Origin: Herbidospora yilanensis
GTDB taxonomy: Bacteria > Actinomycetota > Actinomycetes > Streptosporangiales > Streptosporangiaceae
DNA length: 64,000 nucleotides
Reading direction: 5' to 3'
Assembly: GCF_001570565.1 (NCBI RefSeq)
Contig: NZ_BBXE01000013.1
Coordinates: forward strand, 62,001 to 126,000
Of this stretch, positions 42,888 through 51,397 are shown piece by piece; the first letter of the stretch is position 1, and the number at the start of each line of letters is the position of its first letter. The position numbers and the translations under genes are program-made. Under the pieces are notes generated by a model, which worked only from the letters and a program-made list of their open reading frames with translations, was not told where the DNA came from and made no database searches.

Positions 42888-44774
42888 ATGAGACGACAAT
42901 GCGCGCTGGCATGCGCGGCCGTCCTCACCCTCATCGCGTCGCTTCTGGTCGCCGCCTCCCCCGCCCAGGCCGCCGTGGGCCTGCGGGTCAGCGGCCGCAA
43001 CATCGTGGAGGCCAACGGCAGCGTCTTCGTCATCCGCGGCACCAGCCACGCGCACACCTGGTACACGACCCAGACGAGCTCGATCGCCAACATCAAGGCC
43101 AAGGGCGCGAACGCGGTCCGCATCGTGCTCAGCGGCGGGCGCTGGCCCGCCAACGGCCCCGCCGACGTCGCCAACGTGATCTCCCTGTGCAAGGCCAGCA
43201 AGCTGATCTGCATCCTGGAGAACCACGACACCACCGGCTTCGGCGAACAGGGCGGCGCGGTCAGCCTCGACGCGGCGGTCGACTACTGGATCTCCCTCCA
43301 GAGCGTGCTGACCGGCGAGGAGAACAACGTCATCATCAACATCGGCAACGAGCCGATCGGCAACAACGCGGTGACGCCGGGCTGGACCCAGGCGACCTCG
43401 GCCGCCGTCCAGCGCATGCGCACCGCCGGCTTCCAGCACCTGCTCATGGTGGACGCCCCCAACTGGGGCCAGGACTGGGGCTTCACGATGCGCGACAACG
43501 CCGCGACGGTCGCCGCCGCCGACCCGCAGCGCAACACGGTCTTCTCGGTGCACATGTACGGCGTCTACGACACCGCCGCCGAGATCACCTCCTACCTGAA
43601 CGCCTTCCAGACCGCGGGGTTGCCCCTGGTCATCGGCGAGTTCGGGTTCAACCACTCGGACGGCAACCCCGACGAGGACACGATCATGGCCGAGGCCGAG
43701 GCACGCGGGATCGGCTATCTGGGCTGGTCGTGGTCGGGCAACGGCGGCGGCGTCGAATACCTCGACCAGGTGACCAACTTCAACCCCAACCAGATGACCT
43801 CCTGGGGCACCCGCCTGTTCAACGGCGCGAACGGGATCGCGTCCACGGCGGAGGAGTGCACGATGTGCGGCGGCGGCACCCAGCCGACGGACACCACCCC
43901 GCCGACCACACCAGGCACGCCCACGGCCTCGTCGGTCACCGCGACCGGCGCCTCGTTGTCGTGGACGGCCTCCACCGACTCGGGCGGCTCCGGCCTGGCC
44001 GGCTACAACGTCTACCGCTCCAACGGCACCCAGCTCGGCACCTCCGCGACCAACTCGCTGGCGCTGACGGGGCTGACGCCCTCGACCGCTTACACGGTTT
44101 ATGTCCGGGCCCGTGACGGGGCCGGAAACCTGTCGGCCAACTCGTCGTCGGTCACGTTCACGACGAGCGCCGCGCCGTCCGACACCACCCCGCCGACCAC
44201 CCCGGGCACCCCGACCGTGTCCGGCGTCACGTCGTCGGGCGCGTCGCTGAGCTGGACCGCCTCCACCGACTCGGGCGGCTCGGGCCTGGCCGGCTACAAC
44301 GTCTACCGCTCCAACGGCACCCAGCTCGCCACCACCACGACCAACTCGGTGACGCTGACCGGGCTGACCGCGTCGACGGCGTACACGGTGTACGTCCGGG
44401 CCCGTGACGGGGCCGGGAACCTGTCGGCCAACTCGTCGCCGGTCACGTTCACCACCACCGGCGGCACGCCGGGCGGCTGCACCGCGACCGGGACCGTGCA
44501 GAGCCAGTGGGGCAACGGTTACGTCGTCCAGCCGGTGACCGTGACGAACGGGACGGCGGCGCGGACGTCGTGGACGGTCACGTTCACGCTGCCCTCCGGC
44601 CACACCCTGTCGGGCTCGTGGAACGCCGACGTCACCGTCTCGGGCCAGACGGTGACCGCGACGAACATGGGCTACAACGGCACTCTCGGCTCCGGCGCGA
44701 GCACGTCGTTCGGGTTCCAGGTCTCGCGGCCCAACGGGAACACCGCGACGGTGACGTCGTACACCTGCGCGTAG
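42888..44774 (+). CDS. Secreted GH5 endo-beta-1,4-mannanase with two FN3 domains and CBM2
   Basis: 628 residues. Sec signal peptide 1-28 (cleavage after AQA). GH5 catalytic domain about 30-325: RGTSHAHTWY near the N-terminus is typical of GH5_8 mannanases; acid/base Glu155 in NIGNEPIG and nucleophile Glu251 in VIGEFGF. Two fibronectin type III modules (about 340-430 and 437-525) joined by DTTPPTTPGTPT linkers, then a C-terminal CBM2 with framing cysteines (GGCTATG ... TSYTCA) for cellulose binding. It degrades mannan or galactomannan in plant matter outside the cell. GGAAAGG precedes the ATG. A plain cellulase is the main alternative. Confidence 0.9.
   Translation: MRRQCALACAAVLTLIASLLVAASPAQAAVGLRVSGRNIVEANGSVFVIRGTSHAHTWYTTQTSSIANIKAKGANAVRIVLSGGRWPANGPADVANVISLCKASKLICILENHDTTGFGEQGGAVSLDAAVDYWISLQSVLTGEENNVIINIGNEPIGNNAVTPGWTQATSAAVQRMRTAGFQHLLMVDAPNWGQDWGFTMRDNAATVAAADPQRNTVFSVHMYGVYDTAAEITSYLNAFQTAGLPLVIGEFGFNHSDGNPDEDTIMAEAEARGIGYLGWSWSGNGGGVEYLDQVTNFNPNQMTSWGTRLFNGANGIASTAEECTMCGGGTQPTDTTPPTTPGTPTASSVTATGASLSWTASTDSGGSGLAGYNVYRSNGTQLGTSATNSLALTGLTPSTAYTVYVRARDGAGNLSANSSSVTFTTSAAPSDTTPPTTPGTPTVSGVTSSGASLSWTASTDSGGSGLAGYNVYRSNGTQLATTTTNSVTLTGLTASTAYTVYVRARDGAGNLSANSSPVTFTTTGGTPGGCTATGTVQSQWGNGYVVQPVTVTNGTAARTSWTVTFTLPSGHTLSGSWNADVTVSGQTVTATNMGYNGTLGSGASTSFGFQVSRPNGNTATVTSYTCA
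43897..44460 (+). repeat. Duplicated FN3 module in the mannanase gene
   Basis: Two tandem FN3-coding units with a period of 291 bp (97 codons). Long stretches are identical at DNA level, for example around 43971-44035 and 44262-44326 (ASTDSGGSGLAGYNVYRSNG). The high nucleotide identity points to recent duplication or gene conversion. Confidence 0.9.
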
Positions 44775-44888
44775 GTTCTTTTTCCGAGACGGCACCAATC
44801 CGATCGTGGCGATGGGGCGAATAGGCGGGCGAGGACTCCGGCCGGACCCTCCCGAACCGTCCCATCGTCCCGAGAGGACCTCATCGTC
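44775..44888. promoter_or_regulatory. Spacer between mannanase and DUF4331 genes
   Basis: 114 nt. No T-tract hairpin is obvious after the mannanase stop, and no clear promoter hexamers; GAGAGGACC just before 44889 gives the Shine-Dalgarno of the DUF4331 gene. Confidence 0.4.
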
Positions 44889-46280
44889 ATGGAACTCCGG
44901 ATCACCCCGCGATCGATGGTCGCCGTGGGGGTGGCGGGCGCCCTCGCCGCCGCGTCGTTCGTCGTTCTCCGGCCGGAGGCCCCGAGCGCCTCCTCCCACC
45001 GCGAGGCCCCGCTGATCGCGGGCGACCCGCGCAACGACAACACCGACGTGTACGCCTTCACCAGCCCCGACAAGCAGGACACGGTCACGCTGCTGGCCAA
45101 CTGGATCCCGTTCGAGGAGCCCAACGGCGGGCCGAACTTCTACTTCTTCGACGTCAACTCGCGCTACAACATCAAGATCGACAACAACGGCGACGCCCGG
45201 CCCGACATCGTCTACCAGTGGACGTTCAAGAACGTCGACAAGCGGGGGAACTCCACGTTCCTCTTCAACAACGGCCCCGTCACGTCGCTGAACGACCCCA
45301 ACCTGCTGTTCAGGCAGACGTACACACTCAGGAAGATCACCCACCGCGGCGCGAGGGTCATCGGCACCGGGACGGTGGCCCCCAGCAACGTGGGCCGCGC
45401 CTCGATGCCCGACTACCCGGCGCTCCGGGCCCAGGCGGTCGACCGCGTCAAGGGCGGCGGCAGGCAGTTCGCCGGTCAGTCGGACGAGGCGTTCTTCCTC
45501 GACCTGCGCGTCTTCGACCTGCTCTACGGCGGCGACCTGTCGGAGGTCGGCCAGGACACCACGCGGGGCTACAACGTGCACACGCTCGCGCTGCAGGTGC
45601 CGAAGAAGGAGATCGCCCTCAGGGGCGACCTCGGCAGGAACCCGGTCGTCGGCGTCTGGGCCACCACCGACAAGTGGTCGCCGAAGGGCTACGTGCAGGT
45701 GTCGCGCCTCGGCCAGCCGCTGGTCAACGAGGTCGTCGTGCCGGCGGGCCTCAAAGACGCGTTCAACTCCATCGGCCCCGACGAGGACGCCTCGATCCCC
45801 GAGGTCGTCAAGCGGGTCACCGACCCCGAACTGCCCAGGCTGCTGGAGGCCGTCTACGGCCTCAAGGCGCCCAAGACGCCGCGCAACGACCTGGTCGAGA
45901 TCTTCCTGACCGGCATCGCGAAGGGCAACGGCCCGATCGACGCCGACCTCAACTCGCAGACGCTCAACAAGGACGCCGGGAAGCTGCGCCCGGCCGAGAT
46001 GCTGCGGCTGAACATGGCCGTGCCGGTGACGGCGAACCCGAACCGCCTCGGCGTGCTCGGCGGCGACCTCCAGGGCTTCCCGAACGGGCGGCGGCTCGGC
46101 GACGACGTGGTCGACATCGCGCTCCAGGCCATGGCCGGCGCGGCGCAGACCGGCCGGCTGGTGCCCGCGCTGGCGGCCGGTGACAGGGTCGACGCCAACG
46201 ACCAGCCCGCGTCGCCGACGTTCCCGTACATCCCCGGCCCGAGCAACGTGGCCGTGAACCGCGCCTTCTCCGGGTCCTGA
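44889..46280 (+). CDS. DUF4331 family exported protein
   Basis: 463 residues. N-terminal signal sequence or anchor (MVAVGVAGALAAASFVVL), mature part begins SSHREAPLIAGDPRNDNTDVYAF, the diagnostic DUF4331 motif with conserved His, Asp and Tyr. Further motifs NFYFFDVNSRYNIKIDNNGD (an Asp-rich loop that could bind metal) and DEAFFLDLRVFDLLYG. The function of DUF4331 is not known. It is followed 25 nt later by a TPR protein and then a NicO-type metal permease, so a role in metal handling at the cell surface is suggested by context only. Confidence 0.88.
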   Translation: MELRITPRSMVAVGVAGALAAASFVVLRPEAPSASSHREAPLIAGDPRNDNTDVYAFTSPDKQDTVTLLANWIPFEEPNGGPNFYFFDVNSRYNIKIDNNGDARPDIVYQWTFKNVDKRGNSTFLFNNGPVTSLNDPNLLFRQTYTLRKITHRGARVIGTGTVAPSNVGRASMPDYPALRAQAVDRVKGGGRQFAGQSDEAFFLDLRVFDLLYGGDLSEVGQDTTRGYNVHTLALQVPKKEIALRGDLGRNPVVGVWATTDKWSPKGYVQVSRLGQPLVNEVVVPAGLKDAFNSIGPDEDASIPEVVKRVTDPELPRLLEAVYGLKAPKTPRNDLVEIFLTGIAKGNGPIDADLNSQTLNKDAGKLRPAEMLRLNMAVPVTANPNRLGVLGGDLQGFPNGRRLGDDVVDIALQAMAGAAQTGRLVPALAAGDRVDANDQPASPTFPYIPGPSNVAVNRAFSGS

Positions 46281-46305
46281 TCCTGCTTCCTCTGGAGTGC
46301 TCGCC

Positions 46306-47520
46306 ATGCGCTTTCTCAAGCGCGGCGGCGTGGCGCTGGCCGGGATCATCGCCATCACGGCCGCCGCCATGCTCCTCCCGCGCCCCTCCGCCGACGTGAC
46401 CTCGGCCGCGTCCGACCCGTTGCAGGAACGGCTGCGCCGGCTGCCCGGCGACTACGTCGGCTGGGCCGCGCTGGGCTCGGCCTACGTCGACCGGGCCCGG
46501 CTGACCGGCGACCCGAGCTGGTACGGCAAGGCCGAACAGGCCGTCGCCAGGTCGTTGCGGGTCCGCCCGGGCAACCCGGCGGGCCTGACCGGCCGGGCCG
46601 CGCTGGAGGCCGGCCGGCACGAGTTCAGCCGGGCCGCCGCCACCGCGCGGCAGGCCATCGCGGTCAACCCCTACGGCGCTCTCGCCTACGGGGTGCTGGC
46701 CGACTCCTACCACCAACTGGGCCGCTACCCCGAGGCCACCGAGGCGATCGACGACATGATGTCCCTGGCTCCCGGGGTGTCGTCGTTCGCCCGCGCCTCC
46801 TACGACGCCGAACTGCGCGGCGACGTGAAGACGGCGCGCGAGATGCTCGAACACGCCCGGCGCGACGCCTACCAGCCCGCCGACGTCGCCTTCTGCGAGC
46901 ACTACCTGGGCGAACTCGCCCTCCGCCGGGGCCGCTACGACGAGGCCCGCGCCCACTACACGAAGGCGCTGACCGCCGACCCGGCCTTCGACCCCGCCCA
47001 CGCGGGCCTGGCCAGGGTCACCGCCCTGTCGGGCGACCTCGAAAAGGCCGCCTCCCTGTACGCCGCCGTCACCGCCCGCCTGCCCCTCACCCAGACGCTG
47101 GTGGAACAGGGAGAGGTGCTGAAGGCGCTGGGCCGCGACCCCGGCTGGACGACGCTGACCGCCCAGCGCGAACTGATGCGCCTCAACGGAGTGCGCGACG
47201 ACATCACCTGGGCGGAGTTCGAAGCCGACCACGGCTCCCCCGCCACCGCCGTGACATACGCGCGGGCCGAATACGCCCGCAACCCCAACGTCGTGGCCGC
47301 CGACGCCCTGGCCTGGGCCCTGCACCGCGCGGGCCGCTCCGCCGAGGCGCTCCGCCACGCCAAGGAGGCCACCGCGACCGGCCGGCGCAACGCCCTGGCC
47401 ATGTACCACCGCGCCGAGATCGAGAAGACGCTCGGCCTGAAGACGCGGTCGGCGTCGCTGGTCCGCGACTACAACCCCCGGTTCACCCCGGCCCTCCCCG
47501 CCCTCCAGAGGTCATCATGA
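46306..47520 (+). CDS. TPR-repeat membrane-anchored protein
   Basis: 404 residues from ATG 46306; a GTG at 46297 overlaps the GGAG Shine-Dalgarno, so it was rejected. An N-terminal hydrophobic anchor (VALAGIIAITAAAMLL) precedes TPR units such as VGWAALGSAYVDRARL, PYGALAYGVLADSYHQLGRYPEATEAIDDM, AFCEHYLGELALRRGRYDEARAHYTKALTADP and ADALAWALHRAGRSAEALRHAKEA. Probably a scaffold on the outer face of the membrane. It overlaps the NicO gene by 4 nt (ATGA), so translation is coupled. Confidence 0.85.
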   Translation: MRFLKRGGVALAGIIAITAAAMLLPRPSADVTSAASDPLQERLRRLPGDYVGWAALGSAYVDRARLTGDPSWYGKAEQAVARSLRVRPGNPAGLTGRAALEAGRHEFSRAAATARQAIAVNPYGALAYGVLADSYHQLGRYPEATEAIDDMMSLAPGVSSFARASYDAELRGDVKTAREMLEHARRDAYQPADVAFCEHYLGELALRRGRYDEARAHYTKALTADPAFDPAHAGLARVTALSGDLEKAASLYAAVTARLPLTQTLVEQGEVLKALGRDPGWTTLTAQRELMRLNGVRDDITWAEFEADHGSPATAVTYARAEYARNPNVVAADALAWALHRAGRSAEALRHAKEATATGRRNALAMYHRAEIEKTLGLKTRSASLVRDYNPRFTPALPALQRSS

Positions 47521-49112
47521 AGTGCGTCCCCGCCGTCCTCGCCGGCCTGGCGGCCTTCGCGGCCCTCGCCCCGGCGGCCCTGGCCCATCCTCTGGGCAAC
47601 TTCACCGTCAACCACTACAACGGCCTGCGCCTGTACGCCTCCCACGTGGAGAACACGGCCGTCGTCGACGTGGCCGAACTCCCGACCCTGCAGGGCGACC
47701 AACCCACCTGCGAGACGCTCGCCGCCGCCCAGACCCTGGACGTGGACGGCCGCCGCGCGCCATGGCGAGTGGTGGACGGCGACCTGACCCACCCCGACGG
47801 CCAGGGCGGCCTGAAGACCACCCGCCTGGTGTGCGAACTCCGCGCCGACACGCCGCCGGCCGGAACCATCACCTTCACCGACGCCCACGAGCCCGACCGG
47901 ATCGGCTGGCGCGAGATCACCGTCGCCTCCCGGGAGGTGCGGGTCACGCCTCCGGATGTCCCCGCCGCGAGCGTCAGCGACGAACTCCGCGCCTACCCCG
48001 ACGACCTGTTGTCCTCCCCCCTCGACCAGCGCACGGTGACCGTGACGGTGAACCCGTCCGGCGTCCTCCCCGTCCCCTCGGGCGTCACCGCCCCCGGCCC
48101 CATCGGCGACTGGCTCGACGCGGTGGACCGGACCTTCACCGACCTGATCGGAACCCGGGACCTGACCGCGGGCGTCGGGGTGCTGGGCGTGGCCCTGGCC
48201 CTGATCCTCGGGGCGGGACACGCGCTGATCCCCGGCCACGGGAAGACCATCATGGCCGCCTACCTGGCCGGCCGCCGGGGACGGCGGCGGGACGCGCTCG
48301 TGGTGGGGTTCACGGTGACGGCCACGCACACGGCGGGGGTGCTGGTCGTGGGGCTGACGTTGACGGCGGTGTCGTCGTTGTCGGGGGACCGGGTGCTGAC
48401 CTGGCTGGGCGTGGCCAGCGGAGCCCTGGTCACGGCGATCGGCCTCCGTCTTCTGCACACCGCCATAAGAGGCGACTCCCAAGGCCACGGCCCCGGACAT
48501 GGACACAGGCACGGTCTTGGTCACGGGCACGATCCCGGTCACGGCCACGGCCACGGCCACGGCCACGATCACGGCCACGGTCCCGGGCACACGCAACGGC
48601 ACGGTCCCGGGCACACGCACGGGCACGGTCCCGGGCACGGCCATGAGGACGGGCATCACCATCCCCACGACCGGGAAGTCGGCAGCGGCCGGGGCCGGCC
48701 TTCCGGCCACGCCCACGTCGATGCCCCCACCCCGAATACCGAAATTTCGGGACATGCGGTCGCAGTCCTCGACCGTCTGGAAACTTCACCGGCCAAGCCC
48801 TCGCGAGCAGGCCTGATCGGCATGGGCATCGCCGGCGGCCTGGTCCCCAGCCCGTCGGCGCTGGTCGTCCTCCTGGGCGCGATCGCCCTCGGCCGCACGT
48901 GGTTCGGCGTGGCCCTGGTCCTCGCCTACGGCGCCGGCATGGCGGCCACCCTCACGGCCACCGGCCTGCTCCTGGTGAGCCTCGCCGACCGCGCGGAGTC
49001 CCTGCTGAAAGCGGGCCGCCTCGCCACGACGGCGACCCGGCTGGCCCCGGTCGCCACCGCCCTGATCGTCGTCGTCCTGGGCGTGGGCCTGGCGCTCCGT
49101 TCACTGGGCTGA
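47517..49112 (+). CDS. NicO/RcnA-like nickel-cobalt permease with N-terminal extracellular domain and His-rich loop
   Basis: 531 residues. Signal peptide (AALAHPLGNFTVNHY), then a 170-residue extracytoplasmic domain starting HPLGNFTVN, then a NicO core: first motif GHALIPGHGKTIMAAYL, HTAGVLVVGL, and second motif GGLVPSPSALVVLLGAIALG, about seven membrane segments. Between the halves (about 322-395) is a loop with some 30 histidines as HGHGPGH repeats, a likely metal-binding buffer. RcnA-type members export Ni/Co; others import, and direction cannot be told here. It ends in a 12-nt tail-to-tail overlap with the FAD oxidase gene. Confidence 0.88.
   Translation: MKCVPAVLAGLAAFAALAPAALAHPLGNFTVNHYNGLRLYASHVENTAVVDVAELPTLQGDQPTCETLAAAQTLDVDGRRAPWRVVDGDLTHPDGQGGLKTTRLVCELRADTPPAGTITFTDAHEPDRIGWREITVASREVRVTPPDVPAASVSDELRAYPDDLLSSPLDQRTVTVTVNPSGVLPVPSGVTAPGPIGDWLDAVDRTFTDLIGTRDLTAGVGVLGVALALILGAGHALIPGHGKTIMAAYLAGRRGRRRDALVVGFTVTATHTAGVLVVGLTLTAVSSLSGDRVLTWLGVASGALVTAIGLRLLHTAIRGDSQGHGPGHGHRHGLGHGHDPGHGHGHGHGHDHGHGPGHTQRHGPGHTHGHGPGHGHEDGHHHPHDREVGSGRGRPSGHAHVDAPTPNTEISGHAVAVLDRLETSPAKPSRAGLIGMGIAGGLVPSPSALVVLLGAIALGRTWFGVALVLAYGAGMAATLTATGLLLVSLADRAESLLKAGRLATTATRLAPVATALIVVVLGVGLALRSLG
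48480..48670 (+). repeat. His-rich (HGHGPG) coding repeat in the NicO permease
   Basis: Degenerate 6-bp GGCCAC/GGTCAC units encode GH/HG runs in the cytoplasmic or external loop of the permease. Coding low complexity, presumed metal-binding. Confidence 0.85.
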
Positions 49113-50447
49113 CGGCAAAGGGTGGTTGGCGTGGATCAGGTCGTCCGGGTCGTAGGCGCTCTTGACCGCTCGTAGCCGCGCCTCCACCTCAGGCCGGTCG
49201 AACCGCCCCCGTGAGCGTTCCGCGAAGTTCCGGTAGCCCGTCGCCGCCTCCCACGGCGACATCGCCGTCCGGAGTTCGTCCAAGACGGCGTGCACGGCCA
49301 CCACGCTCGCCGCGTCGGGCGTGATCCCGGCCGCGAACAGAGCGAACTCGGCGTCGAGGCCGTCGACGGCTCCGCCCTTGACTGCGCCCGGCCGGAGCGC
49401 TCCGCCCAGGTGCCGCAGTTCGACCGTCAGCAGGGGCAGGTCGCGTCCGGCGCCGGTCATGCCGAGGAAGGCCGCCAGGGCCCCGGACGGCAGGCCCGAC
49501 AACAACATCCCGTCGCCGGCCGCGGGCACCGGGTGGGGCGGGTCCATGTGCAGGAGGTGCAGGTCGCTGACGGCGGTCGTGCCGAAGGTGTCCAGTTCGG
49601 GGGCGAGGGCCCGCAGCGGCGCGAGCAGGGTGTCGGCCTGGGGGGCGGGCAGGTCGCAGACCGCCTCGACGGCCACCAGTGAACGGCCCCGCAGGGGTTC
49701 GGGCAGGTCGGGCAGGGGCGGCAGGCGGAGCATGCGGCCGACCGAGGTCACCTGGTCGGGCACCTCGTCCACCCAGCGCCGCCAGGCGGCGAGCACGGCC
49801 GGGGCCCGTTCGATGGGCCAGGCGAGCAGCCCGGCCTGGGTCTCGGTCATCGGGAAGAGGCGGAACTCCAGGGCGGTGACGATACCGGCGATCCCGCCGC
49901 CGCCGCGCAGGGCCCAGAACAGGTCGGGGTGGTTGCCGGCGTCGGCCCTGACGAGGGTGCCGTCGGCCAGCACCACATCGGCGGCGACCACCTGGTTGGC
50001 GGCCAGGCCGTGGGAGCGAGCGAACCACGACACGCCGCCGCCGAGGGTGTAGCCGACCACGCCGACGTCGGCGGCGCTTCCGGCCAGGGCCATCAGGCCG
50101 TATTTCGAGGCGGCGTCGGTGACCTGGATCCAGCGGGCTCCGGCGCCGACGCGGGCGATCCTGGTCAGCGGGTCGATGGAGACCTCGCCGAGGTGGTCGG
50201 TGCGCAGCAGGATGGTCCGGTCCAGCGGGCCCAGCGGGGCCGCGTTGTGGCCAGTGCCCTGGGGGGCCACCCGCAGGCCCAGGTGGCGGGCCGCCACGAC
50301 GGTCGCGGAGACGTCCTGGGCCGAGGCGGCGAAGACGACGGCCGAAGGCCGCTGATCGACGGCGAGTTGCCAGGCCATCCGGGCGGTGGGCCAGTCGGGG
50401 TCGTGCGGGAGCACCAGGCGTCCGTGCAGTTCGCCGGTGAAGTCCAT
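49101..50447 (-). CDS. FAD-linked oxidoreductase of the berberine-bridge (BBE/PCMH) family
   Basis: 448 residues. PCMH FAD-binding domain: PSAVVFAASAQDVSATVVAARHLGLRVAPQGTGHNAAPLG, with the His of TGHN likely carrying covalent FAD, and GYTLGGGVSWFARSHGLAANQVV. The C-terminal BBE motif NFAERSRGRFDRPEVEARLRAVKSAYDPDDLIHANHPL is complete. A second, Cys-type FAD attachment is absent in GSAADVGVVG. Such enzymes oxidise sugars or aromatic and polyketide intermediates; substrate unknown. Shine-Dalgarno AAGGAGTT precedes the start. Monocistronic, convergent with the NicO gene. Confidence 0.9.
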   Translation of the reverse strand: MDFTGELHGRLVLPHDPDWPTARMAWQLAVDQRPSAVVFAASAQDVSATVVAARHLGLRVAPQGTGHNAAPLGPLDRTILLRTDHLGEVSIDPLTRIARVGAGARWIQVTDAASKYGLMALAGSAADVGVVGYTLGGGVSWFARSHGLAANQVVAADVVLADGTLVRADAGNHPDLFWALRGGGGIAGIVTALEFRLFPMTETQAGLLAWPIERAPAVLAAWRRWVDEVPDQVTSVGRMLRLPPLPDLPEPLRGRSLVAVEAVCDLPAPQADTLLAPLRALAPELDTFGTTAVSDLHLLHMDPPHPVPAAGDGMLLSGLPSGALAAFLGMTGAGRDLPLLTVELRHLGGALRPGAVKGGAVDGLDAEFALFAAGITPDAASVVAVHAVLDELRTAMSPWEAATGYRNFAERSRGRFDRPEVEARLRAVKSAYDPDDLIHANHPLPSAQ

Positions 50448-50542
50448 GAAGAGCCAACTCCTTAGGAAGGTGATCGGCTCAGACCATAGAAATCCGGCTG
50501 TGTCTCCATCTGCGGCTAATTACGGACAGTGCACCTTGCCAC

Positions 50543-51190
50543 TCACCAGTCGGTGTCGCCCTCCTCGGGGCGCCGCAGGCGGATGTCCTCCGCCCAGGCC
50601 AGGGCCCAGGCGCGGATCTCGCGGGGCAGCGGCATCATCTCGGCCGCGTCGAGGCGGTCGGCGAGCTCCTCGGCCGCGAAGTCGTCGAGGTGGGCGCGGC
50701 CCAGGGTCTCAAGCTCCCGGTACGAGTAGATCCCCCGCACCGAGGCCACGTTCACCACGTCTTCGGCGGTGCCGCGTTCGTGCAGGTCACGCATGGCCAG
50801 CCCGGTGGCGTCGAGCAGTGAGACCACCGGGGTGCCGTCGATCTCCTCGACGGGGTCGGCCAGGTCCTCGCGGAGCAGGTCGACGGCGCAGGTCTGCTCG
50901 GTGACGGGGTCGTGCGCGGTCAGCCGGGTCGCCCGTGCCGAGATCTCCTCGACCACGACGTCGAAACCGGCCCGGTGCAGCGACTCGGTCGCGTGCCAGG
51001 CCGGTTCGACGAGCTTGACGGTGGTGGCCAGCCGCAGTTCGCCCGTGCCGGCACCGGGGTGCGCCGCGCGCATGCCGTGCAGGCGGAGCGCCGGCCCTCC
51101 GATGAGGGCCAGGTCGAGGCGCGCGGGGCGGATGGCGGCCAGGATGCGGTCGGGAAAGACGCCCAGGAAGGTCACCCGCCCAAGTATCAC
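50543..51190 (-). CDS. Nucleotidyltransferase-like protein (AbiEii-type fold, uncertain)
   Basis: 215 residues. The N-terminal region IRPARLDLALIGGPALRLHGMRA, followed by LRLATTVKLV and DPVTEQTCAVDLLRED, resembles minimal nucleotidyltransferase/AbiEii folds (GG-x-A-L-x-L-H-G; T-x-D replaced by TTVKLV), but catalytic acidic residues are not clearly in place. ARDL-like MRDLHERGTAEDVVNVASV follows. Start GTG 51190 is favoured by a GTGA overlap with the small CsbD-like gene upstream. No AbiEi partner antitoxin is present, so it may be a domesticated relative with another role. Confidence 0.6.
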   Translation of the reverse strand: MILGRVTFLGVFPDRILAAIRPARLDLALIGGPALRLHGMRAAHPGAGTGELRLATTVKLVEPAWHATESLHRAGFDVVVEEISARATRLTAHDPVTEQTCAVDLLREDLADPVEEIDGTPVVSLLDATGLAMRDLHERGTAEDVVNVASVRGIYSYRELETLGRAHLDDFAAEELADRLDAAEMMPLPREIRAWALAWAEDIRLRRPEEGDTDW

Positions 51191-51366
51191 CGGTACCTGC
51201 GGCGGATCTCGTTGGCGACGGACCGGATGCGGTCCTGGGTGCGGAGCAGTTTCGCCTCCGCCTGTTCGGTGCGGCCCGCGGCGACCATCCTGCGGTCGCC
51301 GGTACGCCGCCCGATCTCCTGCTTGGCCCTGGCCTTCATCTCACGGAGTTTCGCGTAGAGTCCCAT
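51187..51366 (-). CDS. Small CsbD-like protein, 59 residues
   Basis: Translated from the sequence: MGLYAKLREMKARAKQEIGR, then RTGDRRMVAAGRTEQAEAKL and LRTQDRIRSVANEIRRRYR. The pattern KARAKQEIGRRTGD..MVAAGRTEQAEAK matches the CsbD general-stress family (GKAKEAVGKATGD..LEAEGKADQAKGK). It is strongly basic and predicted helical. The stop overlaps the next gene's GTG by 4 nt, so the two are translationally coupled. No strong Shine-Dalgarno is seen before the ATG; the in-frame ATG at codon 10 is an alternative start. Confidence 0.7.
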   Translation of the reverse strand: MGLYAKLREMKARAKQEIGRRTGDRRMVAAGRTEQAEAKLLRTQDRIRSVANEIRRRYR

Positions 51367-51397
51367 GGCGTTGCGGACTGCCCGATCAGGGCATCGG

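Noticed and set aside
48480-48670. GGCCAC repeat as a regulatory or satellite repeat
   Set aside because: It is in frame in the NicO permease and encodes the His-rich loop.
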